The notes below the pieces were generated by a model. The model saw nothing but the letters and a program-made list of their open reading frames with translations, was not told the DNA's origin and did no database searches. DNA of 64,000 nt, from the NCBI RefSeq assembly GCF_026210795.1, contig NC_089442.1, positions 1,736,001-1,800,000 of the forward strand, read 5' to 3'. Shown piece after piece: positions 26,614 to 41,490 of the stretch (position 1 is the stretch's first letter; the number at the start of each line of letters is the position of its first letter). This DNA comes from Rhizophagus irregularis (lineage: Eukaryota; Glomeromycota; Glomeromycetes; Glomerales; Glomeraceae). Both the position numbers and the translations under genes were made by a program.

Positions 26614-27145
26614 TCATCTTTATCTCTATTCAAAACATCTCATGTAAACTTTAATAGAAATTTTACTTTATTTTAAAGTTATAAGAGAGGTTTCTAAAAT
26701 GATCTCATAAACAAAAAAATCTGATCACATGACTTAAAACCTGTGATATAGTCTAAGGATAAAATATAATCCGGATAAAATATAGATCATAAAATTGAAT
26801 CTGGGATAAATCAAATCCGGGATAAAATATAGAATAAAATATAGATCAAATCCGGGATAAAATATGGATCAAATCTGGGATGAAATATGGATTAATCCGG
26901 GGTTTGACAATTGGGTGTGATATAATTTTTGGTGAATTTTAAGGAATTAATCTGGGGTAAAATGTGGATCAGATCCGGGATAAAATATGGATCAGATCTG
27001 GGATAAAATATGGATCAAATCCGGGGTGAAATATAGGAAAATCTGGGATGAAATATGGATTAATCCATTTTCACCCCGGATAAATCTGGGGTTTGATCTG
27101 GGGTTTAAACCCCAGACTTTTGAACAGCATGGCGCCTCATAGTAT

Positions 27146-28467
27146 AGACTGTATCATTGAACTCCATACTTAGCAATGTGTTACGTAATCGAAAGTCAAT
27201 AACTATAACAGCCGTGAAAAAAATACGGATCAATCTAAAAATTCTTAAAACACTATAACAATAAAGAAAGTATTGAAAGAATAAAATTTCAGATGATGAT
27301 TATAAACTTGAAACTAATAAACACCTTTACCTAAAAACAACTTTAAAGATTACATTCCCAAATGAGAAGAAAAAATCTTTAGAAGATATTTTTGTAAGTT
27401 ATGCTACTTGCGGTTCACGGATTAATGAATCTTGCGCGGAAAAATTCGAAACCTTAATTTGTGCTTTATTAACTGCCAACATTTTAGTAATATTAAATTA
27501 ATATCTCAAGTCATTAACGAATATTTTTACATAACTTGGAATAAAAATATCAAAAAGAATCTTACGTTATTAAATACTTTAACTGATTAACGCATATTAT
27601 TTTTAATAAAATACAATTATTTGTGTAACATTGTACCTCTTGTAAAGAGTAAAATAAAATTATTATTATTCTCATTTGTAGTTTATCTATTCTATCTGAA
27701 TAATAATAATAATAAATTATTTAAGAACGAACTAAGATCAATTTTAACATCATTGCATATCACAAATAAAAATATAAGGCGTTGGGCCATTTAATAGGAA
27801 GAATTTATAAAGGGATTCGGCCGTAAAAGAAAAGATTAGTTACTTATGTACAGTATTTGATTTGTTTACCATAAAAGGAATAAAGGATGTAATTGTAAAC
27901 CGAGTTTATTTTTAATCTAATTTAGAATTTCAACTTTAACTTCTGTATATAGTATTATTAATTTAAAATATTTAAGTCTGCGAAGATACATACATTTCAA
28001 TAAAAAATATATTTATTAAAAACAAATAAATAAATATAAATAAAACCTTTCATAACTCAAATATTTTAATGTATTTTTATTATTAAACTTATGGACAAGT
28101 CTCGTCGTCTTATTTAAATAATTTCTTTAAATTCGGCATAAAATTTGGTTACATTTTATTGTTAGCTCGTTAATATTTACTAACAAATTCTAATCTTCCA
28201 TCGTAAAATCTATAACTGTTCTAATACTTTAAAACCTGGATCACTTCGGATTGTTTAAACACCCTCAAGCATAATAAAATAACCAATTATTGGAACTTAA
28301 ATTATCAAATTGCAATACCTACCCTTAATGTTGGTATTACTCTTTTATAGATTGTAATAGTTTTATAATTCTTTACTAGGAGACGGGAGCCGTTGTAAGT
28401 CTGGAGCGAAGATAAAACTAAATTTATGATTTAATTGGATGACATCACGTGAGGGATAAGAAATTTC
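27146..28467. other. Unit-3 spacer downstream of element B
   Basis: No gene. 27170-27870 is collinear with 6690-7260 of unit 1, including GTGTTACGTAATCGAAAGTC and a later block around TTGGGCCATTTAATAGGAAG. AT-rich simple sequence occurs elsewhere. Confidence 0.5.
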
Positions 28468-28474
28468 ATATAAC

Positions 28475-29187
28475 CTAGGGGTTAGATAAATATACGGGGG
28501 GGCCAACTCATAGGTTACACAGGCTGATCAATAAAAACCCGAACTGTCGCCACTATAAATTGGTTACACAAACGAATTTTCATATTAAATCGCGCAAAAA
28601 TTTTACTTTTTTTTAATTTTTTCGACGCGCATAGATAGAGAAGCAGCCGATCTTAAAAGTTAAGGTTGTATATGTTAGCTCTATGTAAGTGTAGTTTTTT
28701 TATCAAAATTGAACCACTGGTTGCTTCGTTCTTGATTTTATGTGTATTTGTTACTTTTATATTAGAAAGCTAGAATTATACTTTTTTTTTTTTAGAGATT
28801 CCAATAAAAAGTTATAAAATATTTTTGCTTAAAACATTTAAAAATAGTGCTTTCTTCTTTTATTATGTATTATTTTCAAGTGTGTAATAATTTTTCATAT
28901 AGTTTTGAGGTATTTCAAATAGCCGATCCTATTTTTTGAAAAATACAGAAAATAAACTAACGAAAAAAAATACGTAACGATAAACTTGAGCATTTCGTCA
29001 TTTCCGAAAAATAGTTTTTATTTTGTGATGGGTTGATTATCGGCAGATCTTTCACTTTAAACATGGGGTATCGTTACATTTTACTAGTAACACATAGTAA
29101 TTTACATATGGTGACAGTTCTGGCGATCACTAATCAGCCTGTGTAACCTATGAGTTGGCCCCCCCCGTATATTTATCTAACCCCTAG
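28475..29187. mobile_element. 713-bp inverted-repeat element with 7-bp target duplication
   Basis: Terminal inverted repeats of about 55 bp begin CTAGGGGTTAGATAAATATA, pass through a G7/C8 run and continue as CCAACTCATAGGTTACACAG. The heptamer ATATAAC is directly repeated at both edges (28468-28474, 29188-29194). The interior has no supported gene. The 7-bp duplication matches the length at element B although the termini differ. Confidence 0.8.
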
Positions 29188-29194
29188 ATATAAC

Positions 29195-30674
29195 CCAGAA
29201 AAATTCTTCGATCACGTGATCTGTTTTTATTTATCACATCGTCACGCCCTGTCCAAGTTTCACTGTTTATATTTATCTGAGGGACTTGGATTTTTTCAAG
29301 TAGATGAAATTCTATTTGTCACGTTTTATTCATCACATCCTAAATTCTTCGATCACGTGTCAGTGCATAACGCCGGCCGAGTTCGAAGAATTTTCTGGGT
29401 GCCGTTGGGGTAGTTAGAAATTTCATTGTGGTCGATCATTTTTCATAATAGTCCTTTGCTTCGCAGGCAATAATATTAAAAGTTTTAATTTCTTAAGATA
29501 TAAATATTTTATTATTTTAATCAGTAACATCATTTGTTAGTAATCATCATTTTTTAAATTGATGTAAATAAGATCGCATTAATTGACTATTTGCTTCTTA
29601 AAATATATTTGTTTATTTCCATTTTATTGAAATTGAATAATTCTAAAATTAGAATAGGTTTTCATTTTTTACAGGAATATATTATTTCACTCCATATAAA
29701 ATTTATTAAATAAAACTTTTATGATGTTTAAGATCTTTAATAAAATTAATTTAGCAGAGCAATCCCTAAAAGTAAAATTTAAAAGAAACTGAGATTCTCG
29801 AATTTATTCCTTAAAAAGCTAACGTCATTTGAAATAGGCGCAAAATTTAAAAGGCAATGTAATAACACCCAAATTAACATAATTTTGACCAAACTTAATA
29901 CGGTATTAATTTACAGAAAATCGGCAACTAAAAATTGTATAACATAGAAACGCGTGATATGTGCTCCTGATCTATTCCATGTTTATATTCGTTCCGTGAA
30001 GATTTTTGTGGGCTAGTCCAATTCTGGTTAATAAAGTTTTTTATTATCATATTTCAACCTTGAGATGCAGCAGAATATCGATTTTAAAAATCAATTTTTG
30101 TTCCTTAAACTGATTTTTTTCTTTAAACTGAAATTTTTCTTTAGCCCAATTTTTTTTTTCTTTAACCCATTTTTCTTTAACTCATTTTTTTAACTCTTTT
30201 TTAATTTTTTTTCTTTATACTGTACCTATAAAGTAATATTTTTTCCTAATTATTTTTTTTTCATTCTTTCACCTTTTTAGGTTTAGATCAGTGATTTGGA
30301 TCAATACAACCGTATTCTAAACAACTCATCTGAATTCTCAAAGAATATAAATCTTATAGTAAACGTGTCGACAATTTATTTATTTATTAGAATGTACTGT
30401 ATATAATTCGTACTTGTAATCTCTAGTACATGAAATAAAAAAAATCACAAATTCAAGTCTTAAATAAATATTATTTCTGGATTCTAATTTCTTTTTGCAT
30501 TATTTTCTTTTTTATAATGAGAAAGTCTAATAAAAAATTATTAAATACTTCTAAATACATTACATTTGCAGAATAACGAAATATTTTTACTTCTATAAAT
30601 AATTGAAACTAGTTTTGATACGTTTTCCTATAATAATATTTTTTATATTTGATTTAAATAAAAATAAAAAAAAA
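29195..30674. other. Spacer before kinase 4 tail
   Basis: No gene. It contains a motif also seen near 12690 (ATCACGTGTCAGTGCATAA at 29352-29370). 29740-30050 is homologous to 50340-50610. 30250-30660 matches the region just 3' of kinases 2, 3 and 5. The GC-richer open frame at 29150-29413 spans the transposon end and is not a gene. Confidence 0.45.
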
Positions 30675-33536
30675 TTAAATATTAATGTAAACGTTAAAAC
30701 AAAAAATAAAATAAAATAAAATCGAACCAGAAAAATATTTACCACTATTATCATAATTTTCAACATTTAATAATTCTTCATTTCTTCTCTTTTTCAAAGA
30801 GGTTGAAAAATTTTGATTTGTACAACTTAAATTTTGTGATAAGAAACTAAGTAAAAAAAGAAAATTAATAAATTTTAAATAATTAGCTGATATCATTTAA
30901 AGAACATTTCTTTTATCATTATTATTTTAATACCTTTTAGTATTTATATCAAACTCTAATTCTGCTGAGATATAATTAGAATCTAAAGTGGTTGAATAAT
31001 TTCGAATCGTAGAATTTAAATCTTGTGATGTTAAACTAATTAAAAAAAAATTAAGTTCAAATAATTAGTTTGTGTCATTTAAAAAAGATTTCTTTTTTTC
31101 GTTATTTGAATTACCTTTCAGTGTTTATATCAAACTCTAATTCTTCTGAAATATAACTAGAATTTAAAGAAGTTGAAAATTTTTGAATTGCAAAATTTAA
31201 ATTTTGTGATGATAAACTAAACGGATAAATTAATAAAATCCAAATAATTAGTTAAGTCATTTTAAAAACAAAAAAAAAAAATTTTTTTTTTCATTTCAAA
31301 TACCTTTTTATAATATCTGTATTATAACTTTCTAATTTTGAGATATGACTAGAATCTAAAGAGTATAATATATTTCTTATTAATTATATATATATAATGT
31401 TTTTTAAATTGCAATCAACTTATTTTGTAATAACTTTGCTTACTAAATGAAATTGTTAACGGATAGAAGGATGAAATTTTAGAAATTAAAGCACTTAATG
31501 ATCTACTCGTATAATTGCCTCCTGAATGTCGTTTTTCAGCAAATTCAGGTCTAATCTTCTTTGATTCTATCGATTTCTTTCTTTTTACTTCAGCTTGTTT
31601 AAATTCTGCTTTATTTTTATTTGTATACATCCAATCACCAAGAGTTATACGAATATCTTTTATAGAAGGTCTTTTTTTTGGATCAGAATCCCAACAACTT
31701 TTCATTAAATTAGCATAACATTCTGGTGTATCTTCTGTAATTTTAGGTCGTTCTCCATGAAGGATTTTATAAACAAGAAGTTTATCATGTTTAACATTAA
31801 CAAAAGGTATACAACCTGTTGTAAGTTCCCACATAATCATACCAAAACTATAAATATCAGCTTCTTTAGAAAATTCTGATCCTTTAAATATTTCCGGTGC
31901 AATATAAGGTATTACTCCACATATTTCATGATTTGATGATTTACTATTTACAGCTCGTGATAATCCTAAATCTCCAATCTTCCATTCATCACAATTATTA
32001 CTTTTATTTGACTTAAATAATACTATGTTTCCACTATGAAAATCTCGATGTACAAATTTTTTTTCATGAATAGTTTCAAGCCTATAAAAATATGAAAAAA
32101 AAAAAATTTAATAATTTAAAATTTAAAGAATATAATTAATAAATAAATACCCTTCTGAAATTTGATATAAAATATATAATTTTTCTTTATTCCATGTAAT
32201 ATTTGTAAAATTCTTTTGTAAATACTTATGTAAATCCCCTCCTGTCGCATATTCCATAACTAATATATAATCCTCTAATTTAGGATCTTTTGTAAAACCA
32301 TAAGTTTCAATGATATGACCATATTCTTTAAAACAATGATTACATGATTCTAACTAATTTTTAAATATAAAGATTTAAAAAATTAAATTAAAAAATTTAA
32401 AGTTTATTTAAAAAAAAAAAAAAATTATATAAAGAAATGTTTAAAAATATTTTTACCTCATTTAAGAAATATTTTCCAATATTTTTAGAATTTTCAAATC
32501 TTTTTAAAATGACAGTTTCATTTCTATTTGACCAAGTTGCTTTATATATAATACCATATCCTCCTTTTGTTATTTCTTTTACATCTTTAAATTGAGAATA
32601 AGGTAACCACTTGAATGGTTTTACTTGTTTTTTTTCTTTAAATATGGTCCCTAATATACTTGATGGCACAAAATACTTATCAATAATACCTTTTACAATA
32701 TTATCAAATTCAACTGATTTTAAATAATCTGAATTATCGCATGTCATAAGACCACTATTAAAAAGAAATTCATCAAAATCACTATTTATATGCGATATTC
32801 TTTTGCATTTACATTGAGATTTAAGTGTATGCCCAAAAAGAATGTTTGTTGTTAAACAATATCTGCATCCAACATAAAATATAAAACAATTTGCACAATA
32901 TTTTTGACAGTCTGATGTAAATATTAACTTTGAATTACAAATATCACACATAGAATAATCATGCCACCATGGTAAGTAAAGAATTGGAAGTTGCCTTTTA
33001 ATCAAGGTTGATTCTATCAATCCAGAAGAAATTATATAACAATCAGAGCATAATTTAAATTGTCCCATGATCCATTTATCTGTTCCTTGATATAATGACT
33101 TTCCACATAATTTACAATTTCTTTCACTTTCAATCACTTTATTGTACATAGTAAGGTTGTTTTTATCAATTCCATAATCACTAACATATCCATCCATTTG
33201 TTTAAAACATAAAATTTTCACACAATTTCTACAACATTCTTGAATACTTTGTGGTATTTTTGTTCTGCTTATTTCATGTTCATTACATTCTAAGTCCATT
33301 GTATAGTGTACATCCAAATAAATATTATTATCAGTTATATCATAAATATAACATGATAAACATTTTTTGCAATATTTTTGTTGACGACAAAGAAGCGTTT
33401 CAATATATTCTTCTCCACAATAAATACAATTTTTATCATTCCTATTAAAAGAAATAAATTTAATTGGTATAGGACTAAATTTTAATCTTGGTGTTGGATC
33501 AAAAGAATTCTTATCATTTGTATCTATAATTTCCAT
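30675..33536 (-). CDS. Cys-rich TKL-type protein kinase (unit 4), about 785 aa
   Basis: Seven exons in agreeing phase: 33536-32457, 32353-32151, 32081-31435, 31355-31304, 31216-31115, 31035-30934, 30846-30675. The N-terminal module keeps the Cys pairs (CIYCGEEY, CKKCL, CKLCGKS, CDICN, CRYCL), but its last pair is altered to KCKCKR. The kinase domain has GGYGIIYKA, VILKRF, VHRDFHSGN (IVLFKSN follows), GDLGLSRAV, YIAPEIFKG, DIYSFGMIMWEL and KKRPSIKDI, so it is catalytically complete. The exon-3 donor is GTTATT instead of GTATTAC; if it is not used, translation reads on to a stop at 31415 and loses the whole tail. Tail exons of 52, 102 and 102 nt are full-length versions of the cassette shortened in units 2 and 3. 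Confidence 0.85.
30934..31355 (-). repeat. Tandem cassette exons in kinase-4 tail
   Basis: Exons of 52, 102 and 102 nt. The two 102-nt exons start after TTAG with the codons for L(S/T)SQ(N/D)LN and end in the YISxELEFDINT segment. Both are phase 2 to phase 2. The first codons of the final exon repeat the same beginning, so the tail arose by serial duplication of one exon-intron unit. Confidence 0.7.
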
Positions 33537-36724
<3,188 letters not shown>

Positions 36725-37320
36725 ATTTTAAATTCTTTTGTTATTGAATTGAAAGGGAAAAAAATGAATGAATCAAATGATGATCAAAAATTTGAGGGTA
36801 TTTATAAAAATTTGATGATGTGCTTACCTATTGATTGTCATGCGAAATCTGTAATACCCGATCGTAGATAATTGGTTAATCATCATGTGAACTTAGAATG
36901 TTGATTTAACCACAATTTTGAGTGTTTTCTAATTTCTATTTAAAATACCATGATAGCGCGTTACATTTATTTAAACATAAAATATTTTGTTTTTTTACGT
37001 TATTTTGATAGTATTTGTGATTTTTCGTATTACAATACTAACTTGTCAATATTCTATTAGCCTTTATTTTTTTTACAATATCCAATTTCAAAAATTCTCG
37101 TTATTAAATTGTTCAAAGACGAACTTTGCAAGTACTTCACGAAGTGTAGGGAATACTAATTTTTCTCATGATGAAAATACAAACGAAAATTATTCAGATA
37201 AATCATTCGAAAATCAAAAGCATCTTTGAGCTACAGTTAAATTATGAACGACCAAGAGCAAGCAGAAAACTGATCAACAGGTCATTATAGAGTAAAATTT
37301 TTTATTGTTTTAAAGAGTGG
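36725..37320. other. Spacer between MET17 relic 4 and hAT relic
   Basis: No supported gene. An AT-rich plus-strand frame at 36987-37229 ends shortly before the hAT remnant and might be its decayed 5' part, but shows no motif. Confidence 0.35.
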
Positions 37321-37329
37321 GCAAAGGGA

Positions 37330-39514
37330 GAACCAGTTAATTGGAAATATATTTAGGTTATGAATGTACAAGATGTCCAGAAAATGTTAAATTACTGGGT
37401 TACAAAATTATTGACAAACAAAAAAATTATCAACGAACTTCGTCAACCAAGAGAAAAAAGGCACAAACTAATATAATAAGCTACTTCAAAAATGATGAGC
37501 CACTTCTACTTTTTGAACAGAAATTTTTTGGATCAAGTCGTACTGAAGTCATGGTTGCAACTGGGATTTCATTTTCTGTCATTGAAATCAATTTGTTATT
37601 GATCTCTTTATGAGATCGAATCCGTCTTACACCACGAACAACATTATCAGGTCGAATTTTAAGAGAAGAAGCAATTAAAGCCAAGACAAAAATTGATAAA
37701 ATATTTGGACAATCAGAAAATCCAACTTTGTGTACGTATTTTCAATATTAATTGTATTTAGTAATTCTATTTTTTTTTTATTACAAAATTTCTTATTTAT
37801 TAATATATTTTTTGATTTGTTTTTTAATTTAATAATTATTGAACCTAATTCTTTACAATTTTTCTTAACTATAGATGGATGGACAAAGTCAGACTCATAA
37901 TCCAATTATAATTTTACATCAGATTGGCGTGAATTCCTTGCAGAATTAAAAGATTACTCACAAGATTTTGCTACCGTAGACCTTTTAGTTAATGAAGTAT
38001 TTTCTATAGTTGAAAAAATCGGAATAGAAAAATTTACAGCGTTGTGAGTTGTGACTGATTCGGAAGTAATTGTCATCGAGCTAGAGAAATAATTGAACAC
38101 ACCTATCCACTTATAATAGATAGGTGTACAGCACATGTAATTAATTTAATTACGGCTGATTTTTACAAAATTCCGATGGTGGCAAAATTTATTGTTGAAT
38201 TAAATAAGGCGATTGAATTTTTTAATGGGTCATATGTAATAAAGAATTAAAAGATGGATAAGAAACATGAAAATTAGTGGAGGCGGGGTTACAAACATAT
38301 GTAAAAACACGATGGGGATCTCATTATTTAGCTCTGTTGTTTCTATATACGCGCAAAACCAATTTTTGGGTGATATGTTGTGAAGCTTTATTTCGATTCT
38401 ATGCTTTTTTTATTTGCACAGATTTTGCGTGAAAAACCAGAAATCATATCAAATGCTCAAGTTAGAACTAAGAATCAAATAAAAAAAATGATGAATTCTA
38501 TTTCTGAGTCAAACTGTTTCTTGTATTTCCTGTAAAAAAAGTCGATCCGTTTTTTATATTCGTCTTTTTTCCGTAAAAGACTCATATTTCCGGAATTAAT
38601 AACCTCTTATATCACGGACTTATCGAATTATTTACATTTTCCGTGAATGGATCCGTGAAAGGCTCATTTTCACGGAGTTTTTACAGAAATAACGGATAAA
38701 ATTTTTTATAGGGATTATGAAACCAATTGAGAATTGTATATTAAAGCTTGAAGCAAGAATAGCGTCCTGCTATATTCAAATGTTAAAATTAGCTACTGCA
38801 ATTAATAGGCTTCCCTCCAGCAAAACTTTAAATTTCCTATTACAAAATTTACAATCACCGCAAAAATTTGATCATGAAGCATGTTTATTCCCATTATATC
38901 ATGGTACGATTATTTTTTTTTTTAATTTTAACGAATCAATTTTATTAAAATTGTAAAATTCAATACTAATTGATTATCAATTTTAGGACGTGAATTAAAT
39001 GATAAAGCTTTTCAAATTTCATGTCGTGTTGCAACTAAATATTGGCAGACGCATGGTCATGGAGAAAATATTCTTATCATCTATTAACTAACTGCGGCAA
39101 TTCAAACGAAAAGATCCTCCATTTAATTTGGACTATGATTCAAAGTCTGAACCACTGCTTGCTTGGTGGCTAACATATGAAATGCCTTTAGTTTCTCTTG
39201 CAGTCAAAGATGTTTTCAAATTACACCTAGCAAAGCAGTATGTGAAAGAAATTTCTCAGTTCTTAAATGGTTTTATGGTGATTGCAGGACTCGTTTGGAT
39301 ATTAGTAGAATTGAAATTAATGTCAATGATACATTCTTTTTGGATAACAAATGCTAAAAAAGAAATTACGGCTGATGGTTTGCGGAATTGTACTCAAATC
39401 TCGACTGTTATGGACGAATTTGATGAGCTTAATGAATATGATGACGCAGTGGTCGTGCACCTGGATCTTACATCACTTAATATTAGTTTAATAGTTAATT
39501 TAGATCACGTCTAA
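37330..39514 (+). pseudogene. Degraded hAT-superfamily transposase
   Basis: Plus-strand fragments appear in the order expected for a hAT transposase. A piece at about 37350-37470 reads GYECTRCPENVKL, fitting the tail of a BED-type zinc finger. ATGISFSVIE at 37556-37585 is the typical start of the transposase body, followed by GRILREEAIKAKTKIDKIFG (about 37650-37710). DGWTKSDS at 37873-37896 is the classic first catalytic region, and is followed by a stop. The C-terminal dimerisation region at 39150-39260 reads LAWWLTYEMPLVSLAVKDVF then KEISQFLNG. Several stops and frame changes plus a nested MITE make it dead. Element ends and an 8-bp duplication were not found. Confidence 0.8.
38528..38713. 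mobile_element. 186-bp MITE nested in the hAT relic
   Basis: Imperfect terminal inverted repeats: TCCTGTAAAAAAAGTCGATC at the left, and a right-end complement starting CCCTATAAAAAATTTTATCC. ATT is directly repeated at both sides (38525-38527, 38714-38716). Interior words ACGGA/TCCGT repeat in both orientations. Same terminal type as 48490-48601 and 1557-3601. Confidence 0.7.
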
Positions 39515-40314
39515 TAGAGAATTTTAGTGCCAGATAATTTAGAATATAATGTAGATGATTTTTTGTTTCGCATTTTAAATGAGGAACACGATACAGATAG
39601 TAATAGTTGATGATGATGTATAAATCAAATAAATCTCACAATGAAAATAAAACATTTTTTTTTTTTGAAATATAATTAATTAGTATTATAAGTTAATTTA
39701 AAAATAATTTTTTTTATTTCCATATTTGGATTTCTCTCAATTGACGCCCTATGTTTGGATTTGGGGCGAGTATAATGATTTTTTTGGTGCGACAATCAAA
39801 ATATAGGTACTGGTCTACGGTACTATATAACTCGCACAGGTGATGTAGCAAGGAATCGCTTCGTATTGAATATTTATAGCCTTAATTATGTTTTAATAAT
39901 GTATATTTACATATTCTCACTTTCTTTTCTTTTAACGTTAAGCTCTCTAGACTCCAGATTTCTTTTTAATAATAATTTTTTTAAGTCATAATACGTGTAT
40001 CTTTCCAAATAACCCAATCAGACCGAATCTAGTTAAAATAACTATGTATTAATAATTGGTCTGTGCGTTACTTGTAATAAGGAATTTATAATAAACCAAG
40101 TTATGATCTTTTTTTTTTAAAAAAAAAATGCAATCATTAGTTTGTAAATTTATTAGTTTATCAGTTTAATTTAGATTAAATGATAATATATTTATTTTCA
40201 TGGCATAATAAAATTTCAACTTTTTCTACATATATTCATCTGCACGTACTTTCTTATTCATCAATTCATGAAAAAACAAAGCCTACCAAACAAACTAAGA
40301 TTAATGATTAATCT
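39515..40314. other. Intergenic stretch after the hAT relic
   Basis: AT-rich. No gene, RNA or repeat recognised. 39520-39610 may still belong to the decayed transposase region. Confidence 0.35.
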
Positions 40315-40334
40315 AAATAATTTCAGGATCTTTT

Positions 40335-40855
40335 TATTTTTTCTCTTCTTTAACGTAACAGTTGAAATTCTATGTTCAATTTCAACTTTAGCGGAAGTTG
40401 CTTCGATTCTGTCAAAAAAGATATATCTTAATTATAAGCTATTGTAATACAATAAAACTGACTATATCTTTATAACTCACTTGGAAGCTCCACTTCCACT
40501 TCAAATGGGCTGACAGGTAAGTAACTTATTGTTTTCCAGGAACAATCTTTTCATTAAAATAACTTTCAATACTAATTACTTTGTCATTAACGGAAGAAAT
40601 TAGAAGCCCCGACTTGTCTGCAATGCCAGGTGTATGCAAAATTATGATATATGTTTAGCTTAATATTAAAGTATAAAAAATAGATATTAACCCGTCCTAA
40701 AAGAGTTTATACACTTGGAAATTTGTTAATCTTAGGGTTTCCAGATTTTGGATTCTCGTTATTGCTAATATCGATGACTTTACATTTTCTAGATTTCGTG
40801 TTTTCATTACTCTCATTATTACTGACGGTCTCATTATCCTAAATAGTTTTTTATT
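40335..40855 (-). pseudogene. Unrecognised multi-exon gene remnant
   Basis: Three minus-strand exon-like segments have fungal splice signals and amino-acid usage unlike the surrounding noise. About 40852-40706 (after CTATTTAG) is hydrophilic (DNETVSNNESNENTKS to NPKINKFPSV). About 40640-40480 reads PGIADKSGLLISSVNDKVIS, then after a shift WKTISYLPVSPFEVEVELP, ending at a GTGAGT donor. About 40417-40335 (after TTTTGACAG) reads SKQLPLKLKLNIEFQLLR then stop, or a Lys-rich frame. The middle piece faintly recalls a PDZ-type loop, but the family is unknown. The frame change suggests decay. It may be a captured fragment. Confidence 0.35.
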
Positions 40856-40962
40856 GTATTATTAGGACTGCTAGGTTATTTATAATAATAAATAAAATAA
40901 ATTTTACCATTTGTATTCTACTTTTCGGCTGGTATTAAAATAAATTGCTGCAAGAAACCACA

Positions 40963-41180
40963 TTAGTCCTCTTCGTCATGATGATAAGACATCCCTCTCA
41001 TCTTATAGTAGAATTCTGCTGCTCGTTTTCTTGAACTAAAGTGAACAAAGCCAAAACTGAAAAGTTCACTTGTTAGTAATTCATTTCAATAATAAGTAAA
41101 TAATAAATATTTATAATCTACCCATTCTCCTCCTTCTTGACTACATGAATGAAATCGAGTTGCATGGATTTTGTAATATC
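40963..41180 (-). pseudogene. 3' fragment of an RRM RNA-binding protein gene
   Basis: Two minus-strand segments join in frame across a short intron. 41180-41122 reads ITKSMQLDFIHVVKKEENG with donor GTAGAT. 41056-40963 (after TTTTCAG) reads FGFVHFSSRKRAAEFYYKM and RGMSYHHDEED, then stop. ENGFGFVHF is the RNP1 motif of an RNA recognition motif, with A/E-rich helix 2 following as expected. The upstream half of the RRM (including RNP2) is missing: an in-frame stop occurs at 41183 and GC-rich unrelated DNA follows. So this is a truncated gene end rather than a complete gene, or its 5' exons lie elsewhere. Confidence 0.6.
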
Positions 41181-41299
41181 TCATTATGATCGATACCCGT
41201 GCTGCCGGCCGGCCGTGCCGTGCATGGCTAACTGTATATACAGTATATAATAAAAATTATACAAATTATAACAATTACAACAATTATAACAATTATAAC

Positions 41300-41490
41300 G
41301 CTTCCACTAAGGAAGGGTGAAGCGCTCCCATGGGGGGAGGGAGATGCACTCCCACGAAGGGAGGGTGGTAGCACTCCCATGAAGGGAGGGTGATATGAAA
41401 GCACTCCCATGAAGGGAGTTGATAGCACTCCACGAAGGGAGGGTGAAAGCACTCCCACAAAAGGGAGGGTGATGCACTCCCACTCACGGA
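41300..41490. repeat. About 30-bp minisatellite of CTCCC/GGGAG hairpins
   Basis: Six to seven units of about 28-34 bp with consensus GCACTCCCATGAAGGGAGGG plus TGATA. Each unit contains the short inverted repeat CTCCC...GGGAG, so every unit could fold as a stem-loop. Much richer in G and C than its surroundings. Translated frames on the minus strand are repeat artefacts. Confidence 0.85.

Larger units (their letters stand above)
22406..27138. mobile_element. Element B: 2.3-kb inverted-repeat element, 4.7 kb with nested insert
   Basis: Left end GAAGCGCCATACTGATCAAA and the complement of the right end GAGGCGCCATGCTGTTCAAA are clear terminal inverted repeats. The host heptamer ATAGTAT flanks both ends (22399-22405, 27139-27145). 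Once the nested element A is removed, the inverted repeats continue for more than 300 bp (24843-25140 against 26760-27120), built of variants of GATAAAATATGGATCAAATCCGGG. The empty site is seen in unit 1 around 6640-6690. No open frame of useful length lies inside, so it is non-autonomous. The superfamily is not identified; a 7-bp duplication is unusual, and a degenerate 8-bp one cannot be excluded. Confidence 0.85.
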
